From: Mastigocoleus testarum BC008
Lineage (GTDB): Bacteria > Cyanobacteriota > Cyanobacteriia > Cyanobacteriales > Nostocaceae
DNA: 64,000 nt
Reading direction: 5' to 3'
Assembly: GCF_001456025.1 (NCBI RefSeq)
Contig: NZ_LMTZ01000089.1
Location: forward strand, 80,399 to 144,398
Position numbers and translations under genes: made by a program. The notes beneath the pieces are model-generated. The model did not search any database. It had not been told where the DNA came from and saw only the letters and a program-made list of their open reading frames with translations. Below, piece after piece: positions 19,229 through 28,732 of the stretch (position 1 is its first letter; the number at the start of each line of letters is the position of its first letter).

Positions 19229-20342
19229 GGATACACATACAACTGATTTCATTTAAGTGAGGTGCACTTGATAATCTTTAATAATTTGGGTAAGGATTCA
19301 GGGAACAGCAAACAAGGGAAATGTGCCTCATCTACTTGCAAAGTGCTGTACATTAATCTTTCTGAATTGAAATTTTCTGATATAGAGAAAACCAGATAAC
19401 AATCAACAGGAAAGATAATAGGAAAAGATGAACAGAAAAAAGTAAAGAAACTTTACTTAGTTTCTTTAAGAACGAGCGTTAACTATTGCCGTAATCAGTT
19501 CTGATTTAGTAACAAAAATCTATCGATTAATATTGATAGTAACATTACTTTACTGATGCAGGGCTTAAAGTCATCAACTATATGATGTGGACTTTAAATT
19601 AAAACTTTAATTTATCATGATTTTTGTCGATTTTTTGCCTATTTTAAGCCTGTCAAAATTCAGTGACAATTGCTTTAAAGTTAGTACTTCCCAATCTATT
19701 TAAGTCATTTTCACGAAACAGATGCGAATACTTTAGCACACAAATTGCTTTCATCAAACGACATAAATCATTCAATAAAAATTCATGCAAAAAGTTAGGA
19801 ACTAAAGTAAATTCATTGATTGTTTTTTACAAACATTGTCTAAAATCGAGCTGAAAAATCAGAGCCTAGTATTGACATATTAAATTTATATTCCCTTACT
19901 TCGATACTTGAAATCTGTTGGGATAGTTTCAAAAAAATTCCTTGATTAATAATATTTTCATCGAATTATTTCCTTTTACTCGCAGCTGTCTGAAATCAAT
20001 CAACTAACAAGAAATATTATTACAAAGAATTGTAAGACAAACCATAATTTTGGCAAAAGAGTAGTAATAATCTCAGTAATTATTCTATTTACATTAGTCT
20101 AATTAGTTGCTAGTAACTCATTAGTAATTATAATAATCTGCATATAATTATTTGCTTAAATTGCTATCCAATAGGGAGAAAACTGTATTTAAGACAAATG
20201 AGAACTTAAATTTTTAAGTTGTGAATTTTTAACATTTATAAAAAAATAGGGATTCCGAGACTACAATCTGGTTAGTGGTTTTTACAGAGTAAATTTGTCA
20301 AACTGGAATGCCACACTAAAAAATCGAAAGGGAGGTCAGCTA
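19229..20342. other. 1.1-kb spacer upstream of the SSADH gene
   Basis: No gene supported. A 63-codon frame at 19663-19854 has no ribosome site or motif. An AT-only 10-bp stem with a 6-base loop (TAAAGAAACT / AGTTTCTTTA, 19443-19468) is present. The length and lack of coding content leave room for a long leader or an unrecognised small RNA, but nothing positive can be named. Confidence 0.35.
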
Positions 20343-21719
20343 ATGGCTATCTCAACAACCAATCCGGCAACTGGAAAGTTGCACAAAAGTTTTGAGCCAC
20401 TAAAAGCAACAGAAATCGCCACAAAACTAGATTTGGCACAACAGGCTTTTGCCAAACACCGGAAAACTAGTTTTGCTGAAAGAGCTGAATTAGTTCGAAA
20501 TTGTGCTGAAGTCTTAGAGAAAAATAAAGAAGCCTTTGCTTCTATCATGACTTTGGAAATGGGCAAAACATACAAAAGTGCCCTTGCTGAAGTCAAAAAA
20601 TGTACTTGGGTATGTAACTTTTATGCCGAACATGCAGCTGAATTTCTTGCCGACGTGCATGTGGAAACAGATGGAAGTCAGAGTTTTGTTTCCTATCAGC
20701 CATTGGGTATAATTTTGGCTGTAATGCCTTGGAATTTCCCGTTTTGGCAGGTTTTCCGCTTTGCTGCACCAGCGTTAATGGCGGGAAATGTTGCTCTATT
20801 GAAACATGCTTCCAATGTCCCCCAATGTGCTTTAGCAATTGAAGAGGTTTTTCAAAAAGCTGGATTTCCTCAAGGGGTATTTCAAACTTTGTTAATTGGT
20901 GCGTCCCAAGTTGCGGATATCATCGCTGATGACCGAGTTAAAGCTGCGACATTAACGGGTAGCGAACCTGCAGGTGCATCCTTAGCTGCTGCTGCTGGAA
21001 AACAAATTAAAAAAGTTGTTTTGGAATTGGGGGGTAGCGATCCGTTTATAGTTTTGGAAAGTGCGGATATAGAAGCAGCGGTTTCCACGGGTATTACGGC
21101 TCGAATGTTGAATAACGGTCAATCTTGCATTGCAGCTAAACGCTTTATAGTTGCTGAAAGTGTTGCCGATAAATTTGAAAAATTATTATTGGAAAAATTC
21201 AAAGCCCTCAAAGTTGGCGATCCAATGGAAGCTGATACTGATATTGGACCCTTAGCCACATCTAGCATTCTCAAAGAATTAGATCAACAAGTCCAAGCTT
21301 GTAGAGATGCTGGAGCAAAAGTCTTAATTGGCGGTAAACCCTTATCTCAAGGTTCTGAAGGTTCTGGGAATTTCTATCCACCAACAATAGTTAAAGATAT
21401 TCCTTTAGATAATCCAATAGCTCAAGAAGAATTTTTTGGACCGGTAGCATTATTATTCCGGGTTCGGGATATTGATGCAGCAATTGAATTGGCAAATGCT
21501 ACACCCTTTGGTTTGGGTGCTAGTGCTTGGACTACAGATCCAGAAGAACAAAAACGCCTGATAAAAGAAATTGAAGCTGGTGCTGTGTTTATTAATGGGT
21601 TAGTAAAGTCCGATCCCAGATTGCCTTTTGGTGGAATAAAACGTTCTGGGTATGGAAGAGAACTCAGCATTCAAGGCATACATGAATTTGTCAATGTTAA
21701 AACTGTGTGGGTGAAGTAA
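20343..21719 (+). CDS. NAD(P)-dependent succinic semialdehyde dehydrogenase
   Basis: 458 residues from ATG 20343; GGGAGGT at 20330-20336 lies six bases upstream, ruling out the longer TTG frame. Aldehyde dehydrogenase motifs are VMPWNFPFWQ, the general base Glu in VLELGGSDPF, and the nucleophile Cys in NGQSCIAAKRF. FGGIKRSGYGREL closes the domain. It oxidises succinic semialdehyde to succinate. The gene just downstream encodes the matching 2-oxoglutarate decarboxylase, the pair shown in Synechococcus 7002 (A2771/A2770) to complete the cyanobacterial TCA cycle, which is why SSADH is preferred over a generic aldehyde dehydrogenase. Confidence 0.88.
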   Translation: MAISTTNPATGKLHKSFEPLKATEIATKLDLAQQAFAKHRKTSFAERAELVRNCAEVLEKNKEAFASIMTLEMGKTYKSALAEVKKCTWVCNFYAEHAAEFLADVHVETDGSQSFVSYQPLGIILAVMPWNFPFWQVFRFAAPALMAGNVALLKHASNVPQCALAIEEVFQKAGFPQGVFQTLLIGASQVADIIADDRVKAATLTGSEPAGASLAAAAGKQIKKVVLELGGSDPFIVLESADIEAAVSTGITARMLNNGQSCIAAKRFIVAESVADKFEKLLLEKFKALKVGDPMEADTDIGPLATSSILKELDQQVQACRDAGAKVLIGGKPLSQGSEGSGNFYPPTIVKDIPLDNPIAQEEFFGPVALLFRVRDIDAAIELANATPFGLGASAWTTDPEEQKRLIKEIEAGAVFINGLVKSDPRLPFGGIKRSGYGRELSIQGIHEFVNVKTVWVK

Positions 21720-21749
21720 AGTTTATATCCTGTCTGTTTGGGTGCTTGT

Positions 21750-21800
21750 TATACTATCAATACTGGTAATAGGTAATGGGTAATAGGTAATGGGTAATTG
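21750..21800. repeat. Heptanucleotide STRR (GGTAATA/G)
   Basis: About five 7-base units alternating GGTAATA and GGTAATG lie between the SSADH and 2-OGDC genes. This is the short tandemly repeated repetitive class known from heterocystous cyanobacteria. Confidence 0.8.
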
Positions 21801-21963
21801 CTTACTCGTTATCCATCGCCGATAACAGAGTAATAAGTAAACAATTATCTAGACTTGATATTAACTATACTTTCATCCTTAAACCCTGGGAACTTGTTTT
21901 CTCAGGGTAGAACGGCTTTTGGAAACAAATACTTTTGGAAACAACCAAGATAAGAAAATAACA

Positions 21964-23607
21964 ATGAATACTGCAGAATTATTGATAAAGTGTCTGGAAA
22001 ATGAAGGGGTAGAATATGTTTTTGGACTCCCTGGAGAAGAAAATTTACATGTTTTGGAAGCTTTAAAAGGTTCTTCCATTCAATTTATTACTACCCGTCA
22101 CGAGCAGGGTGCTGCATTTATGGCTGATGTCTACGGACGTCTGACGGGGAAAGCAGGAGTGTGTCTTTCTACTCTGGGACCTGGAGCGACAAATTTAATG
22201 ACTGGGGTCGCCGATGCTAACCTTGATGGCGCGCCATTGGTAGCAATTACTGGTCAAGTGGGAACCGACAGAATGCATATTGAATCCCATCAATATTTAG
22301 ATTTGGTGGCAATGTTTGCTCCAGTAACAAAATGGAACAGACAAATTCTCCGTCCCAGTATTACCCCTGAGGTTGTGCGCAAAGCATTTAAGCGATCGCA
22401 AAGTGAAAAACCAGGTGCAGTTCACATAGATCTACCAGAAAATATTGCCGCAATGCCGGTTGAAGGTAAACCTTTATGGAAAGACGATATTAAAAAAACT
22501 TTTGCGCCCTTTACTACGATTCGGGCTGCTGCGGCGGCGATTTCCCAAGCTACCAATCCAATTATTTTAGTGGGAAATGGTGCGATTCGCGCTCAAGCTA
22601 GCGATGCGGTGACTCAGTTTGCAACTCAGATGAATATCCCAGTTGCTAATACTTTTATGGGTAAAGGAATTATTCCTTACACTCATCCTTTAGCATTGTG
22701 GTCCGTGGGATTACAACAAAAAGATTTTATTACCTGTGGTTTTGACCATACCGATCTAGTAATTGCTATTGGTTACGACTTAATCGAATTTTCCCCTAAA
22801 AAATGGAATCCTAACGGCGATATTCCGATTATTCATGTTGCTGCAAACCCAGCAGAAATTGACAGTAGTTATATTCCCCGCGTGGAATTAGTTGGGGATA
22901 TTTCCGATTCTCTCTATGAAATTCTCAAATTAGCCAATCGCGATGATAAGGAACAACCTTACGCAATAAAATTAAGATCGAATATTCGTGCTGATTACGA
23001 AGAATACGGAAAGGATGACGGATTCCCCATTAAACCCCAAAAGTTGATTTATGATTTACGTCAGGTAATGGGACCGGATGATATTGTCATCTCCGATGTT
23101 GGTGCTCATAAAATGTGGATTGCTCGTCATTATCATTGTCATAGTCCCAACACTTGTTTGATTTCCAACGGTTTTGCAGCCATGGGAATTGCAATTCCTG
23201 GAGCTTTAGCGGCTAAATTAGTTCATCCCGATCGCAAGGTTATAGCTGCGACAGGAGATGGTGGTTTTATGATGAACTGTCAGGAATTAGAAACTGCGAA
23301 ACGGGTTGGTACGCCTTTTGTTACTCTAATTTTCAATGATGGTGGTTACGGTTTAATCGAATGGAAACAAGAAAATCAGTTTGGTGAAGGTCATTCGTCT
23401 TTTGTGCATTTTACCAACCCCGATTTTGTGAAGTTAGCAGAAAGTATGGGTTTAAAGGGTTATCGAGTTGAATCTGCTACCGATTTGGTTCCGATTCTCA
23501 AGGAAGCTTTATTACAGGATGTTCCTGCAGTGATAGATTGTCCGGTAGATTATCGGGAAAATAGTCGGTTTACCCAAAAGGTGAAGGATTTAACTTGTGC
23601 GACTTAG
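21964..23607 (+). CDS. ThDP-dependent 2-oxoglutarate decarboxylase (acetolactate-synthase-like)
   Basis: 547 residues from ATG 21964. N-terminal ThDP domain: FGLPGEENLHVLEAL with the activating Glu in TTRHEQGAAFMADVYGR. Middle domain: PIILVGNGAI. C-terminal ThDP/Mg domain: ATGDGGFMMNCQELETA ending in the metal-binding FNDGGYG. By general fold it would be called acetolactate synthase, but adjacency to SSADH and overall fit to the cyanobacterial pair point to decarboxylation of 2-oxoglutarate to succinic semialdehyde. The spacing to SSADH is 244 bp and includes an STRR, so co-transcription is possible. The last 43 codons and terminator are duplicated at 29718. Confidence 0.85.
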   Translation: MNTAELLIKCLENEGVEYVFGLPGEENLHVLEALKGSSIQFITTRHEQGAAFMADVYGRLTGKAGVCLSTLGPGATNLMTGVADANLDGAPLVAITGQVGTDRMHIESHQYLDLVAMFAPVTKWNRQILRPSITPEVVRKAFKRSQSEKPGAVHIDLPENIAAMPVEGKPLWKDDIKKTFAPFTTIRAAAAAISQATNPIILVGNGAIRAQASDAVTQFATQMNIPVANTFMGKGIIPYTHPLALWSVGLQQKDFITCGFDHTDLVIAIGYDLIEFSPKKWNPNGDIPIIHVAANPAEIDSSYIPRVELVGDISDSLYEILKLANRDDKEQPYAIKLRSNIRADYEEYGKDDGFPIKPQKLIYDLRQVMGPDDIVISDVGAHKMWIARHYHCHSPNTCLISNGFAAMGIAIPGALAAKLVHPDRKVIAATGDGGFMMNCQELETAKRVGTPFVTLIFNDGGYGLIEWKQENQFGEGHSSFVHFTNPDFVKLAESMGLKGYRVESATDLVPILKEALLQDVPAVIDCPVDYRENSRFTQKVKDLTCAT

Positions 23608-23658
23608 AAAAATGAGGAGTTTAGATTTGGTGGGTTATTAACTTTCATTTCATATTTT

Positions 23659-23686
23659 GTAGAGACGCGACATGTCGTGTCTCTAC
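23659..23686 (+). terminator. Palindromic terminator of the 2-OGDC gene
   Basis: Arms of 14 bases (GTAGAGACGCGACA / TGTCGTGTCTCTAC) pair with one G-T wobble, then GGGTTTTTG. It stands 52 bases after the stop and belongs to the same family as the palindromes at 17995 and 29905. Confidence 0.7.
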
Positions 23687-23817
23687 GGGTTTTTGTGGGA
23701 TGGTAAGGTCAGATACTCTGATTACAAAATAATTTTCTCTAAAATCTTATCCACTTAATTTCAGTAACTATAATCAGTAATGAATCATAGGTTTTTTCCA
23801 AATAAAGAAAACCAGCT

Positions 23818-24999
23818 ATGCATCTAACAGGTTCTGAACGTGAAAGATTATGCGAAGCCATTATTAGTGCTTATCCCCGTAAACCAAAATTGAGGATGAT
23901 GGTTTCTTATCAATTAGACAAAAACTTAGATGCAATAGCTGGGGGAGACGATCTTACTGAAATTGTTTTCAGTTTGATTGAATGGGCTGAATCACGAGGT
24001 AAACTAGAAAACTTAATTGAAGCTGCGAGTAAAGAAAACCCAGGAAATCCAGATTTAAGAGAGTTTCAGGAATCTATTCAGGAAAAGTACCGACCTTCTG
24101 GTTTTTCTCCCGCATCACTACCAGAAATCACAACTTTTGAGTTTGAAGTAGTAACTGTAGATACTCAGGGAAGAAAAACTAAACGTTCCAGCGAACAAGC
24201 TGAGTACTTTACAGAATATTTGGGTGATGGGGTCGCGCTAGAAATGGTTTCCATCCCTGGTGGTAAATTTCAAATGGGTGCACCACAAGATGAAAAAGCA
24301 TCTCAAGAAAGTGAACGTCCCCAACATATGGTTAATGTGGAACCATTTTTTATGAGTAGGTATCCCATTACCCAAGCGCAGTGGAAGATAGTTGTAAATT
24401 CCTCCCAAATCGAAGAACGTCCTCTCGAATTTGACGATCCATCCTGTTTTAAAGGAGATAATTTACCCGTAGAAAGAGTTTCCTGGTATGAAGCACAGGA
24501 ATTTTGTCAGCGACTATCGCGAAAAACAGGACGAATATATCGCTTACCCAGTGAAGCACAATGGGAATATGCTTGTCGTGCAAAAGAAACTACCCCATTT
24601 CATTTTGGAAAGACAATTACAACCGATTTAGCCAATTATCGCGGACAAGATCGGGAAATTAATGGTCATTTGTACCAAGGGACTTACGGTGGGGAACTAC
24701 CAGGAGTCGATCGCCAACGAACAACTGAGGTAGGTAGCTTTCCCCCTAATGCTTTTGGGTTATGCGATATGCACGGTTTAGTCTGGGAGTGGTGCGCTGA
24801 CTACGAACACGAAAATTATCAAGATGCACCGTCTGATGGTAGTGTATGGCTAAGTGATGGCAATGAGGAATATCGAATTTTGCGGGGTGGTTCCTGGGAT
24901 TCTTTTCCTCATTTGTGTCGTAGTGCATCTCGCTTTTCTGAAAGTGCAGATGTTAGAGATAAAGAATTTGGTTTTCGAGTTGTCTGTTCTTTGATGTAA
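23818..24999 (+). CDS. EAD1-FGE/SUMF1-like fusion protein
   Basis: 393 residues. Residues 1-88 match effector-associated domain 1 (LTGSERERLCEAIISAYP, then KNLDAIAGG, ENPGNPDL), a small helical adaptor of prokaryotic conflict systems. Residues 139-393 form a formylglycine-generating-enzyme/C-type-lectin-like domain (VSIPGGKFQMGA, FGLCDMHGLVWEWCADY, RGGSWD, FGFRVV). In the conserved loop after GGSW, the two catalytic Cys of true FGE are not present; only the later Cys (LCRSASR) remains. Sulfatase-activating chemistry is therefore unlikely and ligand binding more likely. The linker 89-138 is charged. A homologous EAD1 lies on the TIR protein at 54.9 kb. It is the first gene inside the direct-repeat-bounded segment. 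Confidence 0.85.
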   Translation: MHLTGSERERLCEAIISAYPRKPKLRMMVSYQLDKNLDAIAGGDDLTEIVFSLIEWAESRGKLENLIEAASKENPGNPDLREFQESIQEKYRPSGFSPASLPEITTFEFEVVTVDTQGRKTKRSSEQAEYFTEYLGDGVALEMVSIPGGKFQMGAPQDEKASQESERPQHMVNVEPFFMSRYPITQAQWKIVVNSSQIEERPLEFDDPSCFKGDNLPVERVSWYEAQEFCQRLSRKTGRIYRLPSEAQWEYACRAKETTPFHFGKTITTDLANYRGQDREINGHLYQGTYGGELPGVDRQRTTEVGSFPPNAFGLCDMHGLVWEWCADYEHENYQDAPSDGSVWLSDGNEEYRILRGGSWDSFPHLCRSASRFSESADVRDKEFGFRVVCSLM

Positions 25000-25014
25000 A
25001 ATTTACTGGCTATT

Positions 25015-25114
25015 AGGAACTTCCAATTAAAAAAATATACCACTCATCAGGGCGCACGTCGGTGCGCCCCTACTGTCAACAAATAATGGTATAAATTATT
25101 TTTTGGAAGTTCTT
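25015..25114. mobile_element. MITE-like inverted-repeat element between convergent genes
   Basis: GAACTTCCAA (25017-25026) and TTGGAAGTTC (25103-25112) are perfect ends. Pairing continues imperfectly inward through A/T-rich arms to TATACCA / TGGTATA. The centre holds an 8-bp GC stem GGGCGCAC / GTGCGCCC with loop GTCG (25050-25069). The whole ~100 bp folds as one hairpin and fills the space between the EAD1-FGE gene and the helicase, touching the helicase stop. It could act as a bidirectional terminator, a non-autonomous element, or both. No transposase is present. Confidence 0.55.
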
Positions 25115-28100
25115 ATGTAATCAATTTATTAACTCTTGTTTTGATATCAGTAATGGAAGACGAAGTAGAAAATTGTATGCTTGTTTCCCTACGGATTTGA
25201 ACGTTGGGTTTGATTAGTGACCTTCTACAGGACTCTCGATAATGGTGAGAAAGCCAATTCCAACTTCCGACAATAGCAAACTTATCATCACAAACTAAAA
25301 TTCTTTCATTGGTTCCCCTACTTTCGATATGTATTTCTCTACCCAAGCGGATAAAATTCGAACCTGGATATTGGGAAAACAAATCTTTTAATTTTTTCTC
25401 AGCCTGAGGGTCGTTATTATCATGTTCCTCACCACTTTTGTTACCATAAATGACCGTTACTTTAACTCCTTTTTCCAAAGCTGAAACAACATCATTTACA
25501 AATTTTTTAGGTTCATTTCCCCGAATCCAAGGGGTAACAATTATCAGTTCTCGTTCAGCTTGTGCGATCGCATCTTGAAAAAGACTTAAATGTTTACAAT
25601 CGTAAATAACATCCGCTCCAGGTTCTGGCTGAGGAATTTCTGCTTCAGATTTATACTCTAGAATAACTCCCTGCTCTCGAATATGTTCGACAAGCTGACG
25701 AGTAAGCTTTCCTTTTTCTAACCTGTCAAGATTACCAACTAAAATAAATAATTCTTGTGCTCTGGATACTGCAACATTTAGAAGGTTCGGTCGCTTATTA
25801 ATCCAGCCAAGTTTATTCTCATCCTGTAGACGAGATACCCTAGGAGAAAAAATAATTATCTTCTTTTCAGCACCTTGAAAGGTGTGAACGGTTCCAACAG
25901 AGTTTCGAGCGAATCTTGGGAATTTTTGACGTAAGTTTTTTTCTAGTGTATCTGCTTGGAGGCGAAAAGCTGAAATTACACCGATATCTTCTATTGAATA
26001 ACCTTGATTAAGCACATGCTCTACTAACTCGCATACCGCAGTTACTTCTTCTTGGTTCACATTATTTACAATATTTCCCTCGACATGATAAGCAATCAAG
26101 TTTTTTTCTAACAGTGGGGAAGTGGGTTTTGTGAGAACTTTTAACCCATCATATCCAGCAATGTGATCGCAATATTCTATAATGCTACGTTGACAGCGAT
26201 AATGCTCTTTTAATTGAATTCCTTTACCTTTATCTCCATCTTCCCCACTTGCTCCAGCTGCGCGATGATAGGTGGTAGCGCGATATTCTTCTTCGGGACT
26301 ATAACGATGGTAATCAGTTTCGGTTAATCTTTTGTCAATAAATGCTGTTTGACGATAGTTTTCACGTCTTTGATCGCTCAGGGAAATTATAGGTTCAATT
26401 TGTAGCGGATCTCCAACTATGATAGCTTTATGCGATCGCATCAATAAGGGGAAAGTCTGATGTTGTGGAATCATTCCCGCTTCGTCTACGATTGTGCGAT
26501 CAATACACTCCTCAACCCAAGGAAGCATATTTCGGATTGAAAGTAATGTGCTGGTAATGAGAGGAAATATTAAACTCAAGTTTTGAATATTCTCATCCAG
26601 ATTTGCTGTGATATCTTTCGCAATCCTATATTTATTTCTACCAAATTCTGAAAGCAAGTTAGAATATTTCTCTAACGAAACTTTCACATCATTTTTTTTG
26701 CTGAGTGCTTGCTGGAAAAGAAATTCCCGCGATAATTGAAACAGTTCTTGGTGTTTGTCGTGAAAATTTTGATGAAATGTTGCATAAAAATCTTCTAGGG
26801 GAACTCCTAGTCTATTTTCTACATTAATAAGCTCATCATTTGCTGCATCATTTTGTTGTTCTGTTGTGGCTATATCTTCAGTAACTTCTCTTAATCTGTT
26901 TTGTACGCTTTGTAATTCTTCTGCATTTGCTAACCGTTCTCTAACTAGGGTTGCTTCTTGAATTAGATCGCTACGGTCGATGGGATTTCTGACAGGAAAA
27001 GGAGTACTTAATGTACTATCAATTGCTGATTCACAAGCTAAAGCGGCTTTTTGGATGATATTTTTTTCCGTTTTTCTAGTTATCCAACGCCACAGACGCA
27101 TCCACCAAGGTAATCTTCTTTCTGGTAACTGTCTTTCTGCATTATCAAAGCGTAATTGAATTCTTTGATAGGCTTCTATAGGTAGTTCTTCATACTCTGC
27201 TAATTGTTCTGACCTTGACTGATACTGTCCTTTGGTAGATGATGCTTCTTCTAAATACTGTTGAAGTGTTTGGATTAATTTTTGAAGCTGAGGTAGTCTT
27301 TCCTCATCCGAGTCTCTCTGAATGCGTAGTTCTAGATAATTAGATTCTTCAGTTAGCAACTCATATTTAATTTTTTGAATTTGCTCTTTAATGGAATCAT
27401 AACTGTTCTCATCAAAATTATTTGATTTTAAGTAATTAATTGCTTCTTGTAATTTTTCTGATGCACCTCCATCGGAGTCGATATTCTTTTTGCTTCCTCC
27501 CTTTAAATAAAATAATCCCCCCTCTAATTCTTTATCTATTCTTTCAATCACATTATCAACAGCCTTATTATTGGTACTGCTAACAACTGTCAAATTGTTG
27601 ATGTCTTCATCAGTGTCGATTAAGCTGAGTGCGCGTTTGACAACTTGTTGAGCAATAACATGAAGGATAAGAGTAGTTTTCCCCGAACCTGGTGGTCCCT
27701 GTACAGCAGTAACAGGTTCGCTTTGAGAGTGTTTGATTGCTGTTAGTTGTGAGTCTGCTGGTGGATGAGTGGGAAAAGCACCGATATAAGTAACTTCATG
27801 CTTCGGAGGTTGAGGTTCACCAAACAGATATTCATAAGCAGGATGTCCTTGTGACCAATTCTTGGAACCTGACTTGATATCTTTCAAATCTTGTTTGAGA
27901 TGGTAAGAAAATCCTGCTCCACTCCATTGGAATAAATATGATTCTCGTTGAATTTTGAAGTAAGAACGAGGTATTACTACTCGCTGCATCCACTGCTCAT
28001 AAGTTTCAAATTCAAGCCCAAAAGTTGTTTCAAGAAAATCTCGCAATCCATTTTGAGTGATTAACTGTTCGCGCTGTTGGTCATCTAGTTTAAGAAAAGT

Positions 28101-28472
28101 GGCTAAGTTTTTCCCTGCTTCTGTAAGTTTTAGTTCTTCAATATTCCAGCCTTGCTTTTGGTATTGTCCTTTGAGAATAGGTGTAACATCTAGACTGAAT
28201 AATGGACAAAGATAAGATTTTCCCTTCTCTACATCAATTATTTGAGGGAAAGACAATACCCAAGTAGTATCTTGTTCGGGTTTTTGTCCTTGTTTGACTT
28301 GTTTTCGCAGTTCTGAAAAGATAGCTTCTTCAATTAGTACGCGATCGCCCGCTAAACTTACCCCATGTTGTTTTACTTTACTAGCTTCTACTCTGGCTTT
28401 ACTATAATCATCCAAATCAATATAGTCTAACCATGCGTCGAGAATCGCGTCTACCTTCCTCGCTGCGTTCAA
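25113..28472 (-). CDS. SF1 (DNA2/NAM7-type) helicase with C-terminal PLD-like domain
   Basis: 1119 residues. The TTG start at 28470-28472 is supported by GGAGG five bases upstream. Walker A is VQGPPGSGKTT (residues 257-267). After a ~350-residue insertion rich in coiled-coil-like stretches comes Walker B TIVDEAGM, then VGDPLQIEP, the motif V region VGTVHTFQGAEKK and NVAVSRAQELFILVG. Residues ~960-1080 resemble a phospholipase-D module (HIES...ILVCDDKFAIVGSWNW), though the HxK lysine is not evident, so nuclease activity is uncertain. A COG1112-type helicase fused to PLD is the layout of the type II Mokosh anti-phage system; assignment to it is inference. It stands alone in the island, convergent with EAD1-FGE. 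Confidence 0.8.
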   Translation of the reverse strand: MNAARKVDAILDAWLDYIDLDDYSKARVEASKVKQHGVSLAGDRVLIEEAIFSELRKQVKQGQKPEQDTTWVLSFPQIIDVEKGKSYLCPLFSLDVTPILKGQYQKQGWNIEELKLTEAGKNLATFLKLDDQQREQLITQNGLRDFLETTFGLEFETYEQWMQRVVIPRSYFKIQRESYLFQWSGAGFSYHLKQDLKDIKSGSKNWSQGHPAYEYLFGEPQPPKHEVTYIGAFPTHPPADSQLTAIKHSQSEPVTAVQGPPGSGKTTLILHVIAQQVVKRALSLIDTDEDINNLTVVSSTNNKAVDNVIERIDKELEGGLFYLKGGSKKNIDSDGGASEKLQEAINYLKSNNFDENSYDSIKEQIQKIKYELLTEESNYLELRIQRDSDEERLPQLQKLIQTLQQYLEEASSTKGQYQSRSEQLAEYEELPIEAYQRIQLRFDNAERQLPERRLPWWMRLWRWITRKTEKNIIQKAALACESAIDSTLSTPFPVRNPIDRSDLIQEATLVRERLANAEELQSVQNRLREVTEDIATTEQQNDAANDELINVENRLGVPLEDFYATFHQNFHDKHQELFQLSREFLFQQALSKKNDVKVSLEKYSNLLSEFGRNKYRIAKDITANLDENIQNLSLIFPLITSTLLSIRNMLPWVEECIDRTIVDEAGMIPQHQTFPLLMRSHKAIIVGDPLQIEPIISLSDQRRENYRQTAFIDKRLTETDYHRYSPEEEYRATTYHRAAGASGEDGDKGKGIQLKEHYRCQRSIIEYCDHIAGYDGLKVLTKPTSPLLEKNLIAYHVEGNIVNNVNQEEVTAVCELVEHVLNQGYSIEDIGVISAFRLQADTLEKNLRQKFPRFARNSVGTVHTFQGAEKKIIIFSPRVSRLQDENKLGWINKRPNLLNVAVSRAQELFILVGNLDRLEKGKLTRQLVEHIREQGVILEYKSEAEIPQPEPGADVIYDCKHLSLFQDAIAQAERELIIVTPWIRGNEPKKFVNDVVSALEKGVKVTVIYGNKSGEEHDNNDPQAEKKLKDLFSQYPGSNFIRLGREIHIESRGTNERILVCDDKFAIVGSWNWLSHHYRESCRRSLIKPNVQIRRETSIQFSTSSSITDIKTRVNKLIT

Positions 28473-28732
28473 AGCTACCTCCAGGTTACTGCGCTGGGTT
28501 TAGTATTCTACCTAAGAACAGTTTACTAGGATGTCGATACCAGTAGATCGCAATTTTTATTGCAACAGATTATTATCCGTCAGGCGATTGTATGCGTAGA
28601 GCTTGCACTTATCGCACTTGAAATTCAAGACAGTCGCTACTGACATTACTTATTCTTTTGTTTTTTTGCCAAGTTATGTAATATTTTGGAAAATAAAACT
28701 TTCAAATTCAAATCAAATTCAAAATATTTTCC

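Noticed and set aside
19663..19854. 63-codon plus-strand frame in the long spacer before the SSADH gene
   Set aside because: No ribosome site, no motif, and AT composition explains the open frame.
21964..23607. Acetolactate synthase (ilvB) for branched-chain amino acids
   Set aside because: General fold fits, but the adjacent SSADH and match to the cyanobacterial pair favour 2-oxoglutarate decarboxylase.
23818..24999. A diversity-generating retroelement at this locus
   Set aside because: The fold fits a variable protein, but no reverse transcriptase or template repeat is visible anywhere in the window.
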